From the NCBI RefSeq assembly GCF_013623775.1, contig NZ_JABFAM010000005.1, positions 186,001 to 250,000 of the forward strand: a stretch of DNA of 64,000 nucleotides, in the 5' to 3' direction. Both the position numbers and the translations under genes were made by a program. Below are positions 51,784-60,129 of this stretch, in pieces; within the stretch, counting starts at the first letter, position 1, and every line of letters begins with the position of its first letter. The notes below the pieces were generated by a model, which was not told the origin of the DNA, did no database searches, and saw only the letters and a list, made by a program, of their open reading frames with translations. Source of the stretch: Rufibacter sp. XAAS-G3-1. Its GTDB lineage: Bacteria; Bacteroidota; Bacteroidia; Cytophagales; Hymenobacteraceae.

Positions 51784-52839
51784 TCAAGCCACGGCACCCT
51801 GTAATAACCTGATGGTTCCGGCGGTGGCGTCTATTTCGGCCTCAGCCCCTATTGGAATCGTGAATTTATGCGTGATGTGCCCAATCATGGCGCCTGAGTA
51901 CACCGGAATCTTCAACGGCTGCAGGTGCTGTTCCAACACTTCTTCCAGCGTGAGCGAGCCATAATTGCCATTACCGGGCCCGCAGTCTGAGCACTTGCCA
52001 AACACCACGCCTTTCACCTGATCCAGCACACCGGCCAGTTTCAACTGCGTGAGCATGCGGTCTACCCGGTACACGGCCTCGTTGGTGTCTTCCAGAAACA
52101 AAATGGCTTCTTTCCAGTTGGGCAGGTAGTCAGAACCGATGATGCCCGTGAGCACCGTCAAATTGCCGCCCACCAGCTTGCCCTTGGCAGTGCCGGGCGT
52201 GATGGTGGTGATGCGGTCTTTGGTGAGGGCCAGGTTATCACCTAGTTCTTTGGGATTTTCAAACAGCACCGGGCGGCCGTCAAACAGCACCCGCCGGAAA
52301 GAATCTACCGAAAACTTGTTCCAGGTAGCCGAACCCACCGGGCCATGAAAGGTCACCAAGCCCGTTTTGGCGTTGATGGCCAGGTGCAGCGCCGTGATGT
52401 CTGAGTAGCCGATGAGCGGTTTCGGGTTCTTCTGGATAGTTTTGTAATCCAGCAAAGGCAGCAATCGGGCGCAGCCCCAACCGCCGTGGATGGCCAGAAT
52501 CCCCTGCACGCTTTTATCCGCGAACATGGCGTTCACGTCCTCGGCCCGCGCCTGGTCAGTACCGGCCAGATACCCGAACCGGTCGAACACGTGTTTCCCC
52601 AGCTTCACTTTCAGCCCCAGCGCCTCCATGGATTCCTTGGTAATCTGCACCACTTCTTTGCTGAACGCCGCCCCCGCCGGACAGATAAGGCCCACCGTAT
52701 CGCCGGGTTTCAGGCGCGGCGGGACAATGGTTTTAGGCGATTTCTCTGGAGAAGGGCTGGAAACGAAGCTCAGCAGGGGAAGCGAGGCGGCCGCCATGGA
52801 AAGGGAAGCCAGCACCTCGCGGCGGGTACGGTTAGTCAT
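51784..52839 (-). CDS. LD-carboxypeptidase (peptidase S66, LdcA/MccF-like)
   Basis: 351 residues. Twin-arginine leader (RTRREVLASLSMAAASLPLL) implies Tat export. Then GDTVGLICPAG, HGGWGCARLLPLLDY, the nucleophile Ser146 in GYSDITAL, FLEDTNEAVYRVDRML with the catalytic Glu and GAMIGHITHKFTIPIG with the catalytic His. LdcA removes the terminal D-Ala from tetrapeptides in murein recycling; here it appears to act outside the cytosol. Adjacent cell-wall enzymes support the role. The MccF self-immunity function is the main alternative. Confidence 0.9.
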   Translation of the reverse strand: MTNRTRREVLASLSMAAASLPLLSFVSSPSPEKSPKTIVPPRLKPGDTVGLICPAGAAFSKEVVQITKESMEALGLKVKLGKHVFDRFGYLAGTDQARAEDVNAMFADKSVQGILAIHGGWGCARLLPLLDYKTIQKNPKPLIGYSDITALHLAINAKTGLVTFHGPVGSATWNKFSVDSFRRVLFDGRPVLFENPKELGDNLALTKDRITTITPGTAKGKLVGGNLTVLTGIIGSDYLPNWKEAILFLEDTNEAVYRVDRMLTQLKLAGVLDQVKGVVFGKCSDCGPGNGNYGSLTLEEVLEQHLQPLKIPVYSGAMIGHITHKFTIPIGAEAEIDATAGTIRLLQGAVA

Positions 52840-52905
52840 GGTTGAACGGGTTTAGGGATGGCGGAATTCGTGCCGGTTAAAATAAAGAGATTGTTTCTGT
52901 TTCGA

Positions 52906-52944
52906 GCGTTTTCAAGCCGTTTTTTCAGGAACAGGCCTGAAACG
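52906..52944. repeat. Intergenic palindrome, copy 24
   Basis: GCGTTTTCAAGCCGTTTTT and AGGAACAGGCCTGAAACG, 66 nt before the LD-carboxypeptidase start. Confidence 0.75.
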
Positions 52945-53014
52945 TAAGTGGAGTGACGCATTCCGTCCCCTTTGAAGCTGATCTTGTAGGGGAAAATTGT
53001 TCTTTGCTGTTCGG

Positions 53015-53125
53015 GAGTTCTACTCTCGAACCTGCCTGGTGCGGAGTTCTACTCCGCTGGGAGCCACGGGCAGAAGAAGGGGAGTAGAACTCCCCGGCAG
53101 CTAGCTTCCGGAGTGGAACTCCGAA
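53015..53125. repeat. Cluster of short GAGT...ACTC palindromes
   Basis: TGCGGAGTTCTACTCCGCT, GGGGAGTAGAACTCCCC and TTCCGGAGTGGAACTCCGAA, similar in style to GCGAGACTCCAGTCTCG at 3776. Confidence 0.65.
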
Positions 53126-53137
53126 AGAGCGGTTGAG

Positions 53138-53176
53138 GCGTTTTGGGGCCGTTTTTCGGAAAGCGGCCCCAAAAGC
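53138..53176. repeat. Intergenic palindrome, copy 25
   Basis: GCGTTTTGGGGCCGTTTTTC and GGAAAGCGGCCCCAAAAGC. Confidence 0.82.
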
Positions 53177-53400
53177 ATGAGCGGAAGCACTTCTTGTTTT
53201 TCCCTACCAGATCAGCCTTGAAGGCCTAGAATGAGTACTCGTGCTGATGTTGGCGTTCCCTAATCGTTCTCCTTTGTTTCATTGTTGCCGCTGAAGGCTC
53301 TTCCTCCCGCTTTGTCATCCTAGGCCTTCAAAGGGGGACGGAATGTGCGCAAAAATTTTATGAGTACGATCAGCCAGTAGAAGGGAGGAACCCAATTGAT

Positions 53401-53440
53401 GCGTTTTGGGCCTGTTTCGCAGAAAACAGCCCCAAAACGC
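53401..53440. repeat. Intergenic palindrome, copy 26
   Basis: GCGTTTTGGGCCTGTTTCGC and AGAAAACAGCCCCAAAACGC. Confidence 0.85.
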
Positions 53441-53454
53441 GGTTATTTAGATGG

Positions 53455-53480
53455 GTAGAAACCAGGCACGGTCTTGTCTC
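53455..53480. repeat. GTAGAGAC-like repeat (family D), copy 3
   Basis: GTAGAAACCAGGCACGGTCT followed by TGTCTC; compare 16676-16704. Confidence 0.5.
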
Positions 53481-53530
53481 TTGCGCGCATTGCTTTCTGT
53501 CGTTAGACTTTTCTACGGATGTCCTCCCTC

Positions 53531-53570
53531 GCGTTTCGGGGCCGTTTTGCGGGAAACAGGCCGGAAACGG
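53531..53570. repeat. Intergenic palindrome, copy 27
   Basis: GCGTTTCGGGGCCGTTTTGC and GGGAAACAGGCCGGAAACGG. A family C repeat starts at the next base. Confidence 0.85.
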
Positions 53571-53735
53571 CATCGGCGCAGACGCTCGCAGGCCTGAAGA
53601 CGCTGCGAGGTCTTGGGAGCGGGCGGCAGCGCGGAAGCGGGGAGTTGGAAAGTTACTGGCGCGAGACGGTGGCCTCGGGGCAACGCACGGCCGCTTCATC
53701 CCCAGACTTGCCGGTAACCATCGGCAGGATGACGG
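53571..53735. repeat. Long intergenic repeat, family C, copy 2
   Basis: Aligns with 3687-3848 at both ends; the centre (53660-53715) differs and contains CCGCTTCATCCCCAGACTT. Confidence 0.75.
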
Positions 53736-53860
53736 GGCAGCAGGAAGCTAAGCGCTTGAGGAAGATCATCTACAGGAAGTGAAAACCCTAAAATTTTCTG
53801 GTAAATTCTTGACGATACCGAATTCTTACGCTAATTAGAGGTTCTAAACCAGTTCCTGCT

Positions 53861-55240
53861 ATGCACATCCAACTTTCCGGCTTCCGCTGGCTCCCGCTCC
53901 CGTGCCTTTTCCTGTTCTTTCTGTTAGGCTGCAGCACCGCCAGGCAAGCGCCGGCCGTTGTCACCGCGCCCACTCCGCCGCCCGTGCCGCCGTACGGCCC
54001 CCACGTCATCAGACGGCAAGTGCTGGAATCTGAGCTTGGGATAAACCGGTTCGTGGGTTTCGCTTTATATGACCCCGCTCTGGGCAAGATGGTGGTGGAA
54101 CACAACGCCGATAAATATTTCGTGCCGGCCTCCAACACCAAACTGTTCACGTTCTACGCCTGCCTGAAGATGCTGGGCGACTCTATCCCGGCGCTCAAGT
54201 ACGTGGTGCGTGGCGACTCGCTCATCTTCTGGGGCACCGGCGACCCTACCTTCACGCACATGGACCTGAAGAACACCAAGGCCTATGACTTCCTGAAGAA
54301 CCGCAAGGAGAAGCTGTTTTACCTGGAGGCACCCTTCGCCAGTACGCCCTTCGCCAACAACTGGGGTTGGGACGATTACAACTACTACTACCAACCCGAG
54401 CGCAGCATTTTCCCCATCCACGGCAACATTGTGAAGTTCGCCCGCAAAGGAGGCCCCACCCAACGCTACACCACCACCCCGGCCATCTTCAAACCCACCC
54501 TCAAAACCGACACCGCCCGCTACCCCCGCAAGGATGCCTTCGTGCGGGCCTGGCGCACCAACGAGCTCACCTATTACCCCAAGCACGCCGCCGCCGATTT
54601 CTCCGTGGAAGTACCGTTCATCCCGTCGCCAGACATGACCGTGCGGCTGCTCGCCGATACCCTCAAAAAGAAAGTGACGTTGCTGAAGAACCGGGCTTTG
54701 CCCACCGGGGCGCAGACCTTCTACGGCCTGCCGTCAGATACGGTGTACAAACGCATGCTGCAGGTGAGCGATAACCTGTTTGCCGAGCAGTTGATGGTGC
54801 TTTGCTCCGGTACTCTGTCAGACACCTTGTCGGTGGAGCGCGCCATCCGGCACGTGGTGAAAAACTATTTATCAGACTTGCCAGACGCGCCGGTGTGGGT
54901 AGACGGCTCCGGTTTGTCCAGCATGAACATGTTCACGCCCCGCAGCATCATTGCCCTGTTGCAGAAACTACAGCAGGAGCGCCCGGCCGACCGCCTGTTG
55001 CCCCTCATGGCCACCGGCGGGCGCCCCGGCACTTTCCGGGCCATCTACAAAGCCGAGCCGCCGTTTGTCTTCGGGAAATCCGGCACGCTGGGGCACGTGC
55101 ACAACCAGAGCGGCTACATCAGAACCAAAAGCGGGAAACTGCTGCTGTACAGCTTTATGAACAACAACTTCAAAGTAACTTCCGGCGACATCCGCAACGA
55201 GATGGTGCGCATCATGACCGAGGTGCACGAGAAGTATTAA
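53861..55240 (+). CDS. dacB: D-alanyl-D-alanine carboxypeptidase/endopeptidase (PBP4 type)
   Basis: 459 residues. Lipobox FFLLGC (Cys near residue 25), so membrane-anchored, followed by a Pro-rich linker. The S13 peptidase site has Ser91-x-x-Lys94 in PASNTKLF, the second box in DGSGLSSMN and FGKSGTLGH as the KTG-type box. It removes D-Ala or cuts cross-links in murein. Between it and the NlpC/P60 gene is an extended palindrome (convergent). Confidence 0.92.
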   Translation: MHIQLSGFRWLPLPCLFLFFLLGCSTARQAPAVVTAPTPPPVPPYGPHVIRRQVLESELGINRFVGFALYDPALGKMVVEHNADKYFVPASNTKLFTFYACLKMLGDSIPALKYVVRGDSLIFWGTGDPTFTHMDLKNTKAYDFLKNRKEKLFYLEAPFASTPFANNWGWDDYNYYYQPERSIFPIHGNIVKFARKGGPTQRYTTTPAIFKPTLKTDTARYPRKDAFVRAWRTNELTYYPKHAAADFSVEVPFIPSPDMTVRLLADTLKKKVTLLKNRALPTGAQTFYGLPSDTVYKRMLQVSDNLFAEQLMVLCSGTLSDTLSVERAIRHVVKNYLSDLPDAPVWVDGSGLSSMNMFTPRSIIALLQKLQQERPADRLLPLMATGGRPGTFRAIYKAEPPFVFGKSGTLGHVHNQSGYIRTKSGKLLLYSFMNNNFKVTSGDIRNEMVRIMTEVHEKY

Positions 55241-55260
55241 GAGAACGAATCTTAGATTGA

Positions 55261-55311
55261 AAGCCCTGCTTTAAGGCTGTTTCTATAAAAACGGCCTTAA
55301 AACAGGGCTTT
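55261..55311. terminator. Intergenic palindrome, copy 28, likely bidirectional terminator
   Basis: AAGCCCTGCTTTAAGGCTGT and AACGGCCTTAAAACAGGGCT extend the usual arms by eight base pairs and are followed by TTTT, between convergent stops at 55240 and 55333. Confidence 0.8.
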
Positions 55312-55332
55312 TGTATGAAGGAAAAGGAAATC

Positions 55333-56529
55333 CTACTGGAACAACGAAGCCGTGCGTAAATCTATGAGCGAGGCCTGGGGAGAGACCCGCTTGGCGCGCA
55401 GGAAGCGTTTGAGCTCAGAGGCGTCATGGTTGGGGGCGGCAGGATCCATGCTGTTGATGCGCACCCGGCCTGCCGAGTGGATGAACTCGTTGTTCCCGAT
55501 CCACATGCCCACGTGCACCACGCGCTCATTTTTGCCGTCTTTGGCCGGTGACCCGAAGAAAAGCAAATCGCCGGGGCGCAGGTTCTGGAAGCCGTCTTTG
55601 GTGTCAACCAATTCACCTACGTGTACCTGCTGGGAGGCATCGCGGGGGAGCACCAGGCCATTCATGAAATACACGGTTTTGGTGAAGCCGCTGCAATCCA
55701 CGCCTTTGAACGAGGTACCGCCCCACAGGTAAGGCAAGCCCAAAAGCCGTTTGCCGGTCTCCACCAAATTCTGTTCGGTAGGTTGGCGGGTGGCGGCCCA
55801 GTCAGTATATTTCTGCACTTCAGTAGAAGAGACAAACGCGGTACGGCCATCGGGAAAAGAAACCTCGTGGAATCCTTTGCCCTGGCTTTTCAGCACCATC
55901 ACATCGCCGTACACCAAGTCAGAAACGGTGGCACCTTGGGTGTTTGGTGCGGCGTAGGCAAACCCGTATGGATTGGTGTAGAGCAGTTTTTCGCCTTGCT
56001 GCCAGGTAGCAAAGGTGGTTTCGTCCATGAGTTTGATGCCGCTGCCGTCTACCCAGGACAGGTACTTGTCTGGGGTTTGCACCAGGTACCAGCCGCTTTT
56101 CTGTTTCCAGACGCGTAACGGGGTGCCCATGGTGGCTTGGGTGGCTAACTCGGCCGGATGCTGGGGTTCTGAGCGCAGGTTGGCCACGGACAGCGTCACT
56201 ACCGCAAAGTGGTTATCTTTCAGCCCGGCCTCTGGCAATACCTGAATCCTGTCCTGGAAAGAGATGCCGGCCGTCTGCAGCCGCTCCAGCAACGCGGTTT
56301 TGGCAGCGGGCATATTGGTCTCGCCGGTGAGTACAATTCCGTTGGTTTTCACGTCAAACAGCGCTACCCGTTTGTCAGGGGCAAACTGCTGGCGCACCGC
56401 TTCTACATGGGGCGCAAGCGCCGAAGGCACCACCGCAGGGGCGGCACCGGAGGAGATTTCTGAGGGTGTTTTGCTGCCCGCGCAGGACATCAGAAAGCCC
56501 AGGAATAAAACAGCGAGACTTTTTTTCAT
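55333..56529 (-). CDS. NlpC/P60 cysteine peptidase with SH3-like domains, lipoprotein
   Basis: 398 residues. Lipobox LGFLMSC (Cys near 16). Middle region has SH3b-like features (VANLRSEPQHPAEL, PLRVWKQKSGWYLVQ, then VMVLKSQGKGFHEVSFPDGR). The C40 catalytic domain has Cys279 in GVDCSGFTK and His339 in HVGMWIG, with NNEFIHSAGRV. Enzymes of this layout cleave gamma-D-Glu-diaminopimelate bonds in murein peptides. It belongs with the neighbouring murein genes. Confidence 0.92.
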   Translation of the reverse strand: MKKSLAVLFLGFLMSCAGSKTPSEISSGAAPAVVPSALAPHVEAVRQQFAPDKRVALFDVKTNGIVLTGETNMPAAKTALLERLQTAGISFQDRIQVLPEAGLKDNHFAVVTLSVANLRSEPQHPAELATQATMGTPLRVWKQKSGWYLVQTPDKYLSWVDGSGIKLMDETTFATWQQGEKLLYTNPYGFAYAAPNTQGATVSDLVYGDVMVLKSQGKGFHEVSFPDGRTAFVSSTEVQKYTDWAATRQPTEQNLVETGKRLLGLPYLWGGTSFKGVDCSGFTKTVYFMNGLVLPRDASQQVHVGELVDTKDGFQNLRPGDLLFFGSPAKDGKNERVVHVGMWIGNNEFIHSAGRVRINSMDPAAPNHDASELKRFLRAKRVSPQASLIDLRTASLFQ

Positions 56530-56870
56530 AGAAGTAGACCTAGAGGGCCAATATAAGCTTTTGGAGAACAGGTTGGCAAGTAATTCTTAATTAATTTTAA
56601 AAAGTGTTCTGCTCCATGTTGTTTCCGTCGCAGACAAGTCTTTCCAGCCTAGGGTACAAAGAAACTTTATAAGAAGGAGGCTATTTCCTGGTGAGTTGGT
56701 TGCCTGTATATCCGCGCGGCGGCAATCAACTTGTGTTTCTTCTTCTAAACCGGGAAAGAAGGCAAACGGTTCCTTAAGCGCACTTGCAGGCACTAGGGCA
56801 ATGAATACACATAGAAATGAGAAGCCTTCGGGCGGCGGCACAACCCAACAAACCCGCAGGGTGTTGTGCC

Positions 56871-56909
56871 CGTTTTCAGGCTGTTTTCTAGGAAAGGGCC
56901 TGAAAACGC
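56871..56909. repeat. Intergenic palindrome, copy 29
   Basis: CGTTTTCAGGCTGTTTTC and GGAAAGGGCCTGAAAACG. Confidence 0.82.
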
Positions 56910-56922
56910 AAGGCGCTTTGCG

Positions 56923-56930
56923 TACCTTTG
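56923..56930 (+). promoter_or_regulatory. -7 promoter box TACCTTTG of the GNAT gene
   Basis: Perfect TAnnTTTG, 22 nt before the start codon. Confidence 0.55.
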
Positions 56931-56952
56931 GGGCTTATATTGATTTAGTTTT

Positions 56953-57432
56953 ATGAATTCCGCCTCTACCATCGCCCCCGTTTTAATTATTGACTATACT
57001 CCCGCCCATGCCGCACGTTTTAGGGAACTCAACCAAGCCTGGATTGAGCGTTACTTTGAAATGGAGGAACTTGACCATAAATCCCTGGGTGACCCAGACG
57101 GCTACATCATTGCCAAAGGCGGCCATATTTTCATGGCCGAGTATAACGGCGAACTAGTAGGAACCTGCGCTCTGATCAAGGTAGATGACCAGACCTATGA
57201 ACTGGCCAAGATGGCCGTGACCGACAAAGCCCAGGGGCTGAAGATTGGGAAACGCCTGGGCGAGGCCGCCATTCAGAAAGCCAAAGAACTGGGAGCCGCC
57301 ACCCTCATACTACTCTCTAACCAAAAATTGGAAACAGCCCTGCACCTGTACCGCAAACTGGGTTTTGCGGAGGTGCCCGATGAACTGAAAGAATACAAAC
57401 GCGCCGACATCAAGATGGAACTGGCGCTCTAA
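56953..57432 (+). CDS. GNAT-family N-acetyltransferase
   Basis: 159 residues. GNAT fold: VLIIDYTPAHAARFRELNQA opens it, YELAKMAVTDKAQGLKIGKRL is the acetyl-CoA motif A (the Q/RxxGxG/A type reads QGLKIG), and HLYRKLGFAEV is motif B. It is close to regulators-associated GNATs that acetylate small molecules or proteins; the substrate is unknown. The TonB receptor gene follows after 37 nt. Confidence 0.88.
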   Translation: MNSASTIAPVLIIDYTPAHAARFRELNQAWIERYFEMEELDHKSLGDPDGYIIAKGGHIFMAEYNGELVGTCALIKVDDQTYELAKMAVTDKAQGLKIGKRLGEAAIQKAKELGAATLILLSNQKLETALHLYRKLGFAEVPDELKEYKRADIKMELAL

Positions 57433-57469
57433 CTCTTAGATATCCCTCTTATTTCTTATAGTTCTTTTT

Positions 57470-59872
57470 ATGAAATCTCTTCTATCTCTGTTGCTGGTGG
57501 CGGTACCTTTGGTGGCATCGGCGCAGAGTGCCGTGGTGCAAGACCGGGCGAATCTCCAGCCGCTGTCAGGCGTGCGGGTGGTGCCCACGCAGGGCGGTAG
57601 CGCCCTCCTCACAGATGCCAAAGGCCGGTTCAGCACCAGGGGGTTCCAGGAAACCGACAGCCTTCGGTTTGAGCGGACAGACTACCAGACCCGCACGTTG
57701 GCGGTAAGCCAATTGGCGGGCCTGCGGTACCAGGTTGGGCTCACAGAACGCAGCTATTCCCTGAACGAAGTGGTGGTGTCGGCCAGTAAATTTGAGGAGA
57801 AGCGCGCCGATGTGCCGCAGCAAATTCAGGTACTGAACGCGCGGGAACTAGCTTTCCAGAGCAACCAGACCACCGCCGATGTGCTGCAACAAACCGGGCA
57901 GATACTGGTGCAGAAAAGCCAGGCAGGCGGAGGCAGCCCCATTCTGCGCGGATTTGAAGCCAATAAGGTTCTGATGGTGATTGACGGAGTGCGCCTGAAT
58001 AACGCCATTTACCGCGGCGGGCACCTGCAGAACGTGATTACGGTAGACAATGCGGCACTGGAGAAAGTGGAGGTGGTGTTCGGGCCGGGTTCGGTGGTGT
58101 ACGGTTCAGATGCGTTGGGCGGCGTGGTGCATTTCTACACCAAGAACCCCGTGCTGGGTGACAGCTCGGGTACCCGCGTGACGGGCGGGGCCTTCACGCG
58201 TTACGCCACCGCCAATCAGGAGAAAACCGGGCACATGGATTTCTCAGTGGGCGGGCGCAGATGGGGAAGTTTTACCAGCTTCACCTATTCCGATTTCGAT
58301 GATTTGCGCCAGGGCGCAACCCGCAATCCTCTCTACGGCAACTGGGGGCTTCGGCCTTTCTACCAAACGTGGCAAGACGGGGAAGATGTGATGGTGCCCA
58401 ATAAAAACATCAACCTGCAAAGATTCTCCGGATACCAGCAGTACGATGTGTTGCAGAAAGTCTTGTTCCAGTCCTCGGCTACCACCTCGCATTTACTGAA
58501 CCTGCAGTTTTCCACTTCCTCAGACATTCCACGGTACGACCGCCTCACCGAGGTAGATGCCCGAGGCACTTTAAACCACGGTGAATGGTACTACGGCCCG
58601 CAGGAGCGTTGGCTGGCGGCGTATACATTTGCGGCCCAAGGCCGAGGCTGGCTGGAGGATGTGCGCGTGACTGCCGCCTACCAGAGGGTGGAGGAAAGCC
58701 GCCACAACCGCCGCTTCAACCGGGGGCCGCTGCAGAACCGCTTTGAGCACGTGGACGTCTACACCCTCAACGCTGATGCCAGCCGCCTGTTGGGCGAACA
58801 TGAACTGCGGTACGGCCTGGAAGGTACGTACAACAAAGTTTCTTCCCGCGCCTATGGTTCAGACCTTGTCACCGGTGCGCGCACGCCCTTGGATACCCGT
58901 TACCCCAGCGGCGGCTCAGACATGCGCACCGCGGCGGCGTATGTCACCCATACCTGGGAAATCACGCCGCGATGGATACTTTCTGATGGGATTAGGGTGA
59001 GCCGGGTAGAACTGAACGCCGATTTTAGGGACAAAAGCTTTTTCCCGTTTCCGTTTGATGAAGTAAGCCAAAAGAATACCGCCGTCAACGGCAACCTGGG
59101 CTTGGTGTATCAGCCGGGGCATGAGTGGCGGTTTGCCGCCGTGGCTTCCTCGGGCTTCAGGGCGCCCAACGTAGATGACCTGGCCAAGGTGTTTGAATCG
59201 GTGGCCGGGCAGTTGGTGGTGCCTAACCCCGACCTGAAACCAGAGTACACCTATAACGCTGAACTCACCATCGGGAAAACCGTGGCCCAAAGCGTGCGGG
59301 TGGAAGGCACCGGTTTCTACACCTGGTACCGCGATGCCATCACCACGCAGCCTTTCCTGTTCCAGGGACAACCCGAGTTGGCGTACAACGGGCAACGCAG
59401 CCGCGTGGTGGCCAGCGTGAACGCGAACAAGGCCTACGTGTACGGCTTCACCGGGTCTGTGAACGCAGACATTACCCAGGCCTTCCAATTAACCTCTACG
59501 CTCACCTACACCCGGGGCCGGATCAAGGCAGACCCGGTGAATACTCCCTTAGACCACATTCCGCCGGTATTCGGGAAAACGAGCCTATTTCTGACCTTGC
59601 CTAAGTTCCGCACAGAGTTCTTTGTGCAATACAACGGCTGGAAACAACTGGAGGACTACAATCCCGTGGGCGAAGACAACCTGCAATACGCCACGCCGCA
59701 GGGCGTGCCGGCTTGGTACACGCTGAACCTGCGGACTGCCTACCAATTTCACCCAAGACTGCAATTCCAGGCGGCACTGGAGAATATGCTGGATCAGTTT
59801 TACCGGGTGTATGCCTCGGGCGTGAGCGCGCCGGGAAGGAATCTGGTGTTGACTTTACGCGGAAATTTCTAA
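57470..59872 (+). CDS. TonB-dependent receptor
   Basis: 800 residues. Signal peptide to about residue 19 (ASAQ), then a carboxypeptidase-like sandwich (about 22-95), the plug (about 105-230; VVVSASKFEEKRADVPQQI, PILRGFEANKVLMVIDGVRL, VVFGPGSVVYGSDALGG) and a 22-strand barrel ending NLVLTLRGNF. FRAP with a later NPDL (about residues 563-585) resembles the FRAP/NPNL motifs of haem receptors, but the usual His between them is lacking, so iron/haem uptake is only a suggestion. Confidence 0.92.
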   Translation: MKSLLSLLLVAVPLVASAQSAVVQDRANLQPLSGVRVVPTQGGSALLTDAKGRFSTRGFQETDSLRFERTDYQTRTLAVSQLAGLRYQVGLTERSYSLNEVVVSASKFEEKRADVPQQIQVLNARELAFQSNQTTADVLQQTGQILVQKSQAGGGSPILRGFEANKVLMVIDGVRLNNAIYRGGHLQNVITVDNAALEKVEVVFGPGSVVYGSDALGGVVHFYTKNPVLGDSSGTRVTGGAFTRYATANQEKTGHMDFSVGGRRWGSFTSFTYSDFDDLRQGATRNPLYGNWGLRPFYQTWQDGEDVMVPNKNINLQRFSGYQQYDVLQKVLFQSSATTSHLLNLQFSTSSDIPRYDRLTEVDARGTLNHGEWYYGPQERWLAAYTFAAQGRGWLEDVRVTAAYQRVEESRHNRRFNRGPLQNRFEHVDVYTLNADASRLLGEHELRYGLEGTYNKVSSRAYGSDLVTGARTPLDTRYPSGGSDMRTAAAYVTHTWEITPRWILSDGIRVSRVELNADFRDKSFFPFPFDEVSQKNTAVNGNLGLVYQPGHEWRFAAVASSGFRAPNVDDLAKVFESVAGQLVVPNPDLKPEYTYNAELTIGKTVAQSVRVEGTGFYTWYRDAITTQPFLFQGQPELAYNGQRSRVVASVNANKAYVYGFTGSVNADITQAFQLTSTLTYTRGRIKADPVNTPLDHIPPVFGKTSLFLTLPKFRTEFFVQYNGWKQLEDYNPVGEDNLQYATPQGVPAWYTLNLRTAYQFHPRLQFQAALENMLDQFYRVYASGVSAPGRNLVLTLRGNF

Positions 59873-59886
59873 GCGGAAAAGCAGTT

Positions 59887-59926
59887 CTGTTTTGGGGCTG
59901 TTTTGCCAGAAACATGCTTGAAACAC
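59887..59926. repeat. Intergenic palindrome, copy 30
   Basis: CTGTTTTGGGGCTGTTTTG and AGAAACATGCTTGAAACAC, 14 nt after the TonB receptor stop. Three mismatches are G-U on the sense strand. Confidence 0.75.
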
Positions 59927-60013
59927 CCCTCCAAAAACATGCTTTCCAAGATGACAAAAGAGGAAGGAGTTTAACGAGAAAGCCTTGGCATCTCTTGCCA
60001 GGCAACCATGCAA

Positions 60014-60067
60014 CGAGGCTCCGTTTCAAGGCTGTTTAACTAAAAACAGCCTTGAAACGGAGCCTCG
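60014..60067. repeat. Intergenic palindrome, copy 31 (24-bp perfect arms)
   Basis: CGAGGCTCCGTTTCAAGGCT then GTTT, loop, AAAC and AGCCTTGAAACGGAGCCTCG, between convergent genes. It is the longest copy. Confidence 0.92.
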
Positions 60068-60129
60068 TCCTTTTACAGTCTCTTTCCCAGCGTCTAAAAT
60101 CTAACAACTGACAACTAACAACTAAAACC

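Larger units (their letters stand above)
52957..53350. repeat. Large inverted repeat CATTCCGTCCCC...
   Basis: GCATTCCGTCCCCTTTGAAG and TTCAAAGGGGGACGGAATGT face each other across about 350 bp that contains further short palindromes and palindrome copy 25. Confidence 0.75.
52840..53860. other. 1-kb gene-free stretch packed with inverted repeats
   Basis: No gene. It holds four palindrome copies (52906, 53138, 53401, 53531), an outer inverted repeat (52957-52978 with 53325-53350) around about 350 bp, short GGAGTTCTACTCC-type palindromes (53015-53125), a GTAGAAACC repeat (53455-53480) and a family C copy (53571-53735). Promoter for the PBP4 gene presumably lies at 53800-53850; no clear box. Confidence 0.7.
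56530..56952. other. Gene-free stretch of about 420 bp
   Basis: Holds a palindrome copy (56871-56909) and the promoter of the GNAT gene. The rest (56580-56860) shows nothing I can assign. Confidence 0.5.
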
